Positions 60,198 through 64,000 of a stretch of DNA of 64,000 nucleotides are shown here, piece after piece (the stretch's first letter is position 1; each line of letters begins with the position of its first letter). Position numbers and translations under genes: made by a program. Source of the DNA: Flammeovirgaceae bacterium UBA2338 (GTDB lineage Bacteria; Bacteroidota; Bacteroidia; Cytophagales; Cyclobacteriaceae); contig DDUM01000028.1 in the NCBI GenBank assembly GCA_002344795.1, positions 1 through 64,000 on the forward strand, given 5' to 3'. The notes beneath the pieces are model-generated. The model made no database searches, was not told the DNA's origin, and worked only from the letters and a program-made list of their open reading frames with translations.

Positions 60198-61136
60198 ATG
60201 ATGAGTAAATCCATAAGGGTGTATAGCCCTGCAACGGTATCCAATGTTACGTGTGGTTTTGATGTACTTGGTTTTGCCATTGAAAAGCCTGGGGATACTA
60301 TTCTCGCAGAACAAAGTGCAAGACCAGGCGTGCGAATTAAAGAAATAGTTGGAAGCGACTCCATCCCCCTTAACCCATTAGAAAATGTAGCCTCAGTTGC
60401 GGCTCAGGCTTTGGTAAATCATGTTGATTCTAAAATTGGTATAGACCTTACTATATATAAAAACATAAAAGCAGGCAGCGGAATAGGATCAAGTGCTTCA
60501 AGTGCTGTGGCTGCAACTTTTGCCACCAACCAATTACTTGGAGCTCCCATCAAAAATACTTTTGACTTAATTCCATTTGCCATGCAGGGTGAGCAAATTG
60601 CTAGTGGTGCCTTCCATGCCGACAATGTTGCCCCAGCCCTACTTGGGGGTTTTATAATAGTACGCAGTAACGATCCCCTTGATGTAGTGCAATTGGGAGC
60701 TCCCCCAGAACTGTATACGGTGGTTATCCATCCCGATGTACAAATAAAAACTTCTGAATCCAGAAAGCTTCTTCCCGCTCAAGTGCCACTTAAAAGTTTA
60801 GTGACACAGACTGGAAATTTGGCAGGACTTGTAGCGGGTTTGTTACAACACGATTATGATCTGATTGGCCGATCTATGATTGATATAATCGTAGAACCCG
60901 CAAGAGCTGCTACCATTCCAGGATTTAAAGAACTTAAACAAACTGCTTTGGATGCTGGAGCACTGGGGGCTGGCATTTCCGGATCAGGCCCGTCAGTTTT
61001 TGCTCTTTGTAAGGGTGAGGCTTCGGCACAAAAAGTACTTGAGGAAATGAAACGCAGTTATCAAAATTTTAACATACCATTTGACACTTACATTTCCCCT
61101 ATTAATAAAAAAGGAACAATTGAAATCATTGACTGA
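60198..61136 (+). CDS. thrB: Homoserine kinase
   Basis: A 312-residue GHMP kinase that phosphorylates L-homoserine, the penultimate step to threonine. Motif 1 is PATVSNVTCGFDVLGFAI, the glycine-rich ATP loop is KAGSGIGSSASSAVAATFA, and the C-terminal motif 3 is GAGISGSGPSVFALC. Length is typical. ATG 60201 is an equally good start. Its stop overlaps the thrC start by one base (TGATG). No aspartokinase-homoserine dehydrogenase (thrA) gene is upstream; it must lie elsewhere. Confidence 0.96.
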   Translation: MMSKSIRVYSPATVSNVTCGFDVLGFAIEKPGDTILAEQSARPGVRIKEIVGSDSIPLNPLENVASVAAQALVNHVDSKIGIDLTIYKNIKAGSGIGSSASSAVAATFATNQLLGAPIKNTFDLIPFAMQGEQIASGAFHADNVAPALLGGFIIVRSNDPLDVVQLGAPPELYTVVIHPDVQIKTSESRKLLPAQVPLKSLVTQTGNLAGLVAGLLQHDYDLIGRSMIDIIVEPARAATIPGFKELKQTALDAGALGAGISGSGPSVFALCKGEASAQKVLEEMKRSYQNFNIPFDTYISPINKKGTIEIID

Positions 61137-62431
61137 TGTTGTATTATAGTTCCAATGGAAAATCACCGAAAGTAGGTTTTGAGGAAGCTGTACTGCAAGG
61201 ATTAGCACCAGACAATGGTTTATATTTTCCGGCATCTATCCCAAAGTTGTCCACTTCATTTTTCAGAACTATAGAGGAATTAAACCCCGATGAAATTGCC
61301 TTTCAAGTTGCCAAACAATTTGTAGGAGATGAAATTCCAGAAGAAAGGCTCAAACAAATTGTAAAGGAGGTTTTGAATTTTTCTATTCCATTAGTTAAGG
61401 TTGAAAAGGACATCTATTCGTTAGAACTTTTTCATGGTCCGACATTAGCCTTCAAAGATATAGGTGCGAGGTTTATGGCCAGAGTCCTTCGTTTTTTTTT
61501 AGAGAAGAAATCAAAATCAGCAACCATCCTTGTTGCCACTTCTGGTGATACGGGTGGGGCAGTTGCCAGTGGCTTTTATGATGTTGAAGGAATCAATGTC
61601 GTCATACTCTACCCTTCCGGTAAAATTAGTATGACACAGGAAAAACAGCTTACAACATGGGGAAAGAACATTCACGCATTAGAGATAGACGGAACTTTTG
61701 ATGATTGTCAAAAATTAGTTAAAGAGGCCTTTGCCGACAGCGAGTTAAAGGCTAAGTACGGTTTAACCTCGGCAAACTCGATTAATATCGCAAGATTATT
61801 ACCTCAATCATTTTATTACTTCCTTGCTTATCAACAGATCAAAGACAAATCAAAACCTTTTATCGTATCTGTGCCCAGTGGCAATCTTGGTAACCTTACG
61901 GCCGGATTAATCGCATGGCAAATGGGCTTGCCTGTAAATCGATTTGTGGTTGCGTCTAATAGTAATGATGTTATTACAAAATATCTCCACACCGGATTAT
62001 TTGAAAGCAAACCCTCGGTGCTCACTGTGGCCAATGCTATGGATGTAGGCAATCCCAGCAATTTTGCCAGGGTACTTGAAATTTTTAATCATAACTATGA
62101 TCGCGTAAAAGATAAACTCATAGGGTATTCGTTTAGTGATAGTGAAATCAAAAACTGTATTGCTGAGGTATATCAGAAAACGAAATATACCCTTGATCCG
62201 CATGGAGCCTGTGCCTACATGGGTCTTAAAAAAGAGTTAAAGGAATCGGAGACTGGCATATTCTTAGAAACAGCACATCCCGCTAAATTCAGTGAAACGG
62301 TAAGCGAATCAATTGGCCAATCGATTACCATTCCTGATAGCTTAAATGCCATTATTGTAAAGAAAAAAACAGCAATTCAATGTATGCCTTCGCTTGATGA
62401 CTTAAGAGGAGTATTCAACAAAGTACTTTAG
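61136..62431 (+). CDS. thrC: Threonine synthase
   Basis: A 431-residue PLP enzyme converting O-phosphohomoserine to threonine. The N-terminus GFEEAVLQGLAPDNGLYFP is typical, the PLP lysine is in GPTLAFKDIGARF, the substrate-phosphate region is ATSGDTGGAVASGF, and PSGNLGNLTAG is conserved. It is coupled to thrB by a one-base overlap. Confidence 0.97.
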   Translation: MLYYSSNGKSPKVGFEEAVLQGLAPDNGLYFPASIPKLSTSFFRTIEELNPDEIAFQVAKQFVGDEIPEERLKQIVKEVLNFSIPLVKVEKDIYSLELFHGPTLAFKDIGARFMARVLRFFLEKKSKSATILVATSGDTGGAVASGFYDVEGINVVILYPSGKISMTQEKQLTTWGKNIHALEIDGTFDDCQKLVKEAFADSELKAKYGLTSANSINIARLLPQSFYYFLAYQQIKDKSKPFIVSVPSGNLGNLTAGLIAWQMGLPVNRFVVASNSNDVITKYLHTGLFESKPSVLTVANAMDVGNPSNFARVLEIFNHNYDRVKDKLIGYSFSDSEIKNCIAEVYQKTKYTLDPHGACAYMGLKKELKESETGIFLETAHPAKFSETVSESIGQSITIPDSLNAIIVKKKTAIQCMPSLDDLRGVFNKVL

Positions 62432-62634
62432 TAAAAATTTTTAGCCATTGATGTTTACTTGTAGTACAAATACAACTTATACCATTCGGTAAATTTATCT
62501 CTCCTAATTTCGGAAAATAATTGCTGAGGAGTTTTCCCTCATAAATATTTTCTATTTCAAAGTTATTTATCCTTTGTGAGCCACTTTCAATATAATTGGT
62601 GTATTGTGTTGTAGAAGAAAACTTTAAACTACTT

Positions 62635-64000
62635 ATGAAACATTCAATTCAAATTTTTTGTCTAATCGTATTGGCTTTTGTTTACACTTCCTGCTCGGAT
62701 GATGATCCACAACCCCCTAATAGTCAACCAACTATTCAGGTAAGTGATGATATCATAGGAATGACCGGGGAAGAAAAGACCATCACAGTGATTGCTGCTG
62801 ACCCTGATGGAGATGCACTTGATTTCTCTTGGAATATTATAGAATCGCCCAGTGGAACTGCTGCAAATCTCACCAATACCAGTAATTTAAATGCAACATT
62901 TACCACGACTACTGCAGGTTTATACAAAGTAGAAATTGAAGTAAATGATACGCGCGGTGGAACCGCATCTGGTATAGTTACACTCTACATCGGAGGTAAA
63001 TTACCTACATCAATAAACCAAAATACTGTTTATCCTGATCTCTTTAATGACCCTGCTTATCCCGATTACTATGCGCCCAATACCATACAAGTAACTGCTG
63101 GCGTTACGTTTGATCCTGGTGTAGTGGTAGAGTCTGGAGCAGATGTACGCTTATGGTTTAACGGAAACAGCTCTTATCTAAAAGCAGAAGGAACCAGTTC
63201 CAAACATATCATATTTCGCGGTATCGATAAAGTAAAAGGCAGCTGGAAAGGCATTAGTATTGCTTCTAACAATGTGAATAATAAGTTTGATTATGTAGAT
63301 ATACTACATGCCGGTAGTTCAGAATTAAGCGGACAAAAAACGGCAATCCACTTACAAAGCAATGTTTCAGCAAAATTGAGTATTAAAAACACCAGCATCT
63401 CCCAATCAGCGGGCTATGCCTTTTACATTGATGGAAACACAGGCGTTATCTCTGCTTTTGAAAAAAATAATTTTAATAACAACGATAAAGCACCGATGCG
63501 GATAGGTGCTGAAAATCTTTATGTTTTGGATAAGAATTCGGTATTCACAAACAATGGAATACAAGCTATTGAGGTGGCTTCTGCTGGAAATACCAACGCC
63601 AGATTTAACAATGCAGGGACCATTCCTGCCTTAAGTATCCCTTATCATTTTTATAGCAGCGCTGAACTTCGCACTACAGTTACCTTTGAAGCTGGAGTAA
63701 CCTGTTTGTTCAATAGTGGATTAAGGCTTTGGGTAACATCTGACGGTGCGATTATCGCAGACGGTACCCCATCCAATAAAATTAAATTTAGCGGACTGAC
63801 TGCTGCTGCTGGCGCATGGTTTGGTTTTGAAATTGCCTCACCATCAGTTCAGAACTTAATTAATCATGCAGAAGTATCTTATGGTGGCAGCACTGGTGGA
63901 CGTGGTGCTAATATCTACATGTTTGGCAGTAGCCCTGGGGCCAAACTAACCATAACCAATAGTATCATATCCAATAGTGAAACCTACGGAATATGGACAA
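62635..64000 (+). CDS. Large surface lipoprotein with PKD-like and parallel beta-helix regions (runs off the right edge)
   Basis: From ATG 62635 the frame stays open to the end of the window (at least 455 residues). A signal peptide ends in the lipobox YTSC (Cys20), then a Cys-free mature part begins SDDDPQPPNSQP. A PKD/cadherin-like domain (about 30-120, with DPDGDALDFSWNIIESPSG and GLYKVEIEVNDTRGG) is followed by repeated short beta-strand coils such as IIFRGIDKVKGSWKGISIAS, FDYVDILHAGSS and AKLSIKNTSISQSAGYAFYI, typical of right-handed parallel beta-helices. It is likely a cell-surface protein; a catalytic domain could lie beyond the edge. Confidence 0.85.
   Translation, partial: MKHSIQIFCLIVLAFVYTSCSDDDPQPPNSQPTIQVSDDIIGMTGEEKTITVIAADPDGDALDFSWNIIESPSGTAANLTNTSNLNATFTTTTAGLYKVEIEVNDTRGGTASGIVTLYIGGKLPTSINQNTVYPDLFNDPAYPDYYAPNTIQVTAGVTFDPGVVVESGADVRLWFNGNSSYLKAEGTSSKHIIFRGIDKVKGSWKGISIASNNVNNKFDYVDILHAGSSELSGQKTAIHLQSNVSAKLSIKNTSISQSAGYAFYIDGNTGVISAFEKNNFNNNDKAPMRIGAENLYVLDKNSVFTNNGIQAIEVASAGNTNARFNNAGTIPALSIPYHFYSSAELRTTVTFEAGVTCLFNSGLRLWVTSDGAIIADGTPSNKIKFSGLTAAAGAWFGFEIASPSVQNLINHAEVSYGGSTGGRGANIYMFGSSPGAKLTITNSIISNSETYGIWT

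Overview
The window looks like chromosomal DNA from a Bacteroidota bacterium, probably of the Cytophagales. Supporting signs are a TonB-dependent receptor with a carboxypeptidase-like N-terminal repeat, LytS/LytTR signalling, OmpA/PorT-like barrels, DUF4260, DUF2911 and HYC_CC_PP proteins, many lipoproteins, sparse Shine-Dalgarno sequences, and several exact matches to the Bacteroidota -7 promoter element TAnnTTTG. No rRNA, CRISPR array, prophage or plasmid functions were seen. Two tRNAs are present: Ala-GGC and Gly-CCC.

0-24 kb is mostly housekeeping and stress genes: the end of a methylmalonyl-CoA mutase, a large exported TPR-CHAT protein, Hsp20, an HtrA protease, an ALDH7-type dehydrogenase, a lone receiver domain, a LytS/LytTR pair divergent from a TonB-dependent receptor, a universal stress protein, CutC, a glycosylasparaginase, an NlpC/P60 lipoprotein, a GlcD-type oxidase, AsnB, DUF4260 and GlnS.

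24.3-32 kb is rich in repeats. A REP/BIME-like array of about 1.1 kb with 227- and 240-bp periods lies next to an IS200-type (Y1) transposase gene that carries a premature stop. A second, unrelated family of paired hairpins with terminal inverted repeats is scattered around tRNA-Gly. Between two of its members lies a minisatellite with a 63/42/63-bp higher-order pattern. A GIY-YIG protein, an FG-GAP propeller, an RluA-type pseudouridine synthase and two envelope proteins are interspersed.

32.1-45.5 kb is a co-directional copper/heavy-metal island: a HYC_CC_PP protein, CusA, a TolC-like protein, CusB, a small metal-binding lipoprotein, a TlpA-like thioredoxin, a Cys/His-rich exported protein, CopA and a DUF2911 lipoprotein. 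It is interrupted between the TolC and CusB genes by a four-helix-bundle gene bracketed by direct and inverted repeats, together with a truncated copy of the CusB N-terminus.

45.5-48.4 kb holds a 37-codon basic protein, an unknown gene with a palindromic promoter region, a Crp/Fnr regulator, YceI and an S1/P1 nuclease. 48.5-52.6 kb is a tight four-gene operon (C39-like peptidase, RimK-type ATP-grasp, GCS2 ligase, N-formylglutamate-amidohydrolase-like hydrolase). It looks like an uncharacterised amide/peptide-forming pathway and is the best candidate here for an undescribed system. It is followed by a membrane-anchored triple-HhH protein whose stop codon abuts a 1338-residue SF1 helicase with a divergent nuclease-like tail. 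The last part holds an AbgB-like amidohydrolase, a TPR lipoprotein, thrB-thrC, and the start of a parallel-beta-helix lipoprotein that runs off the end. All family calls were made by reading motifs; no database search was possible.
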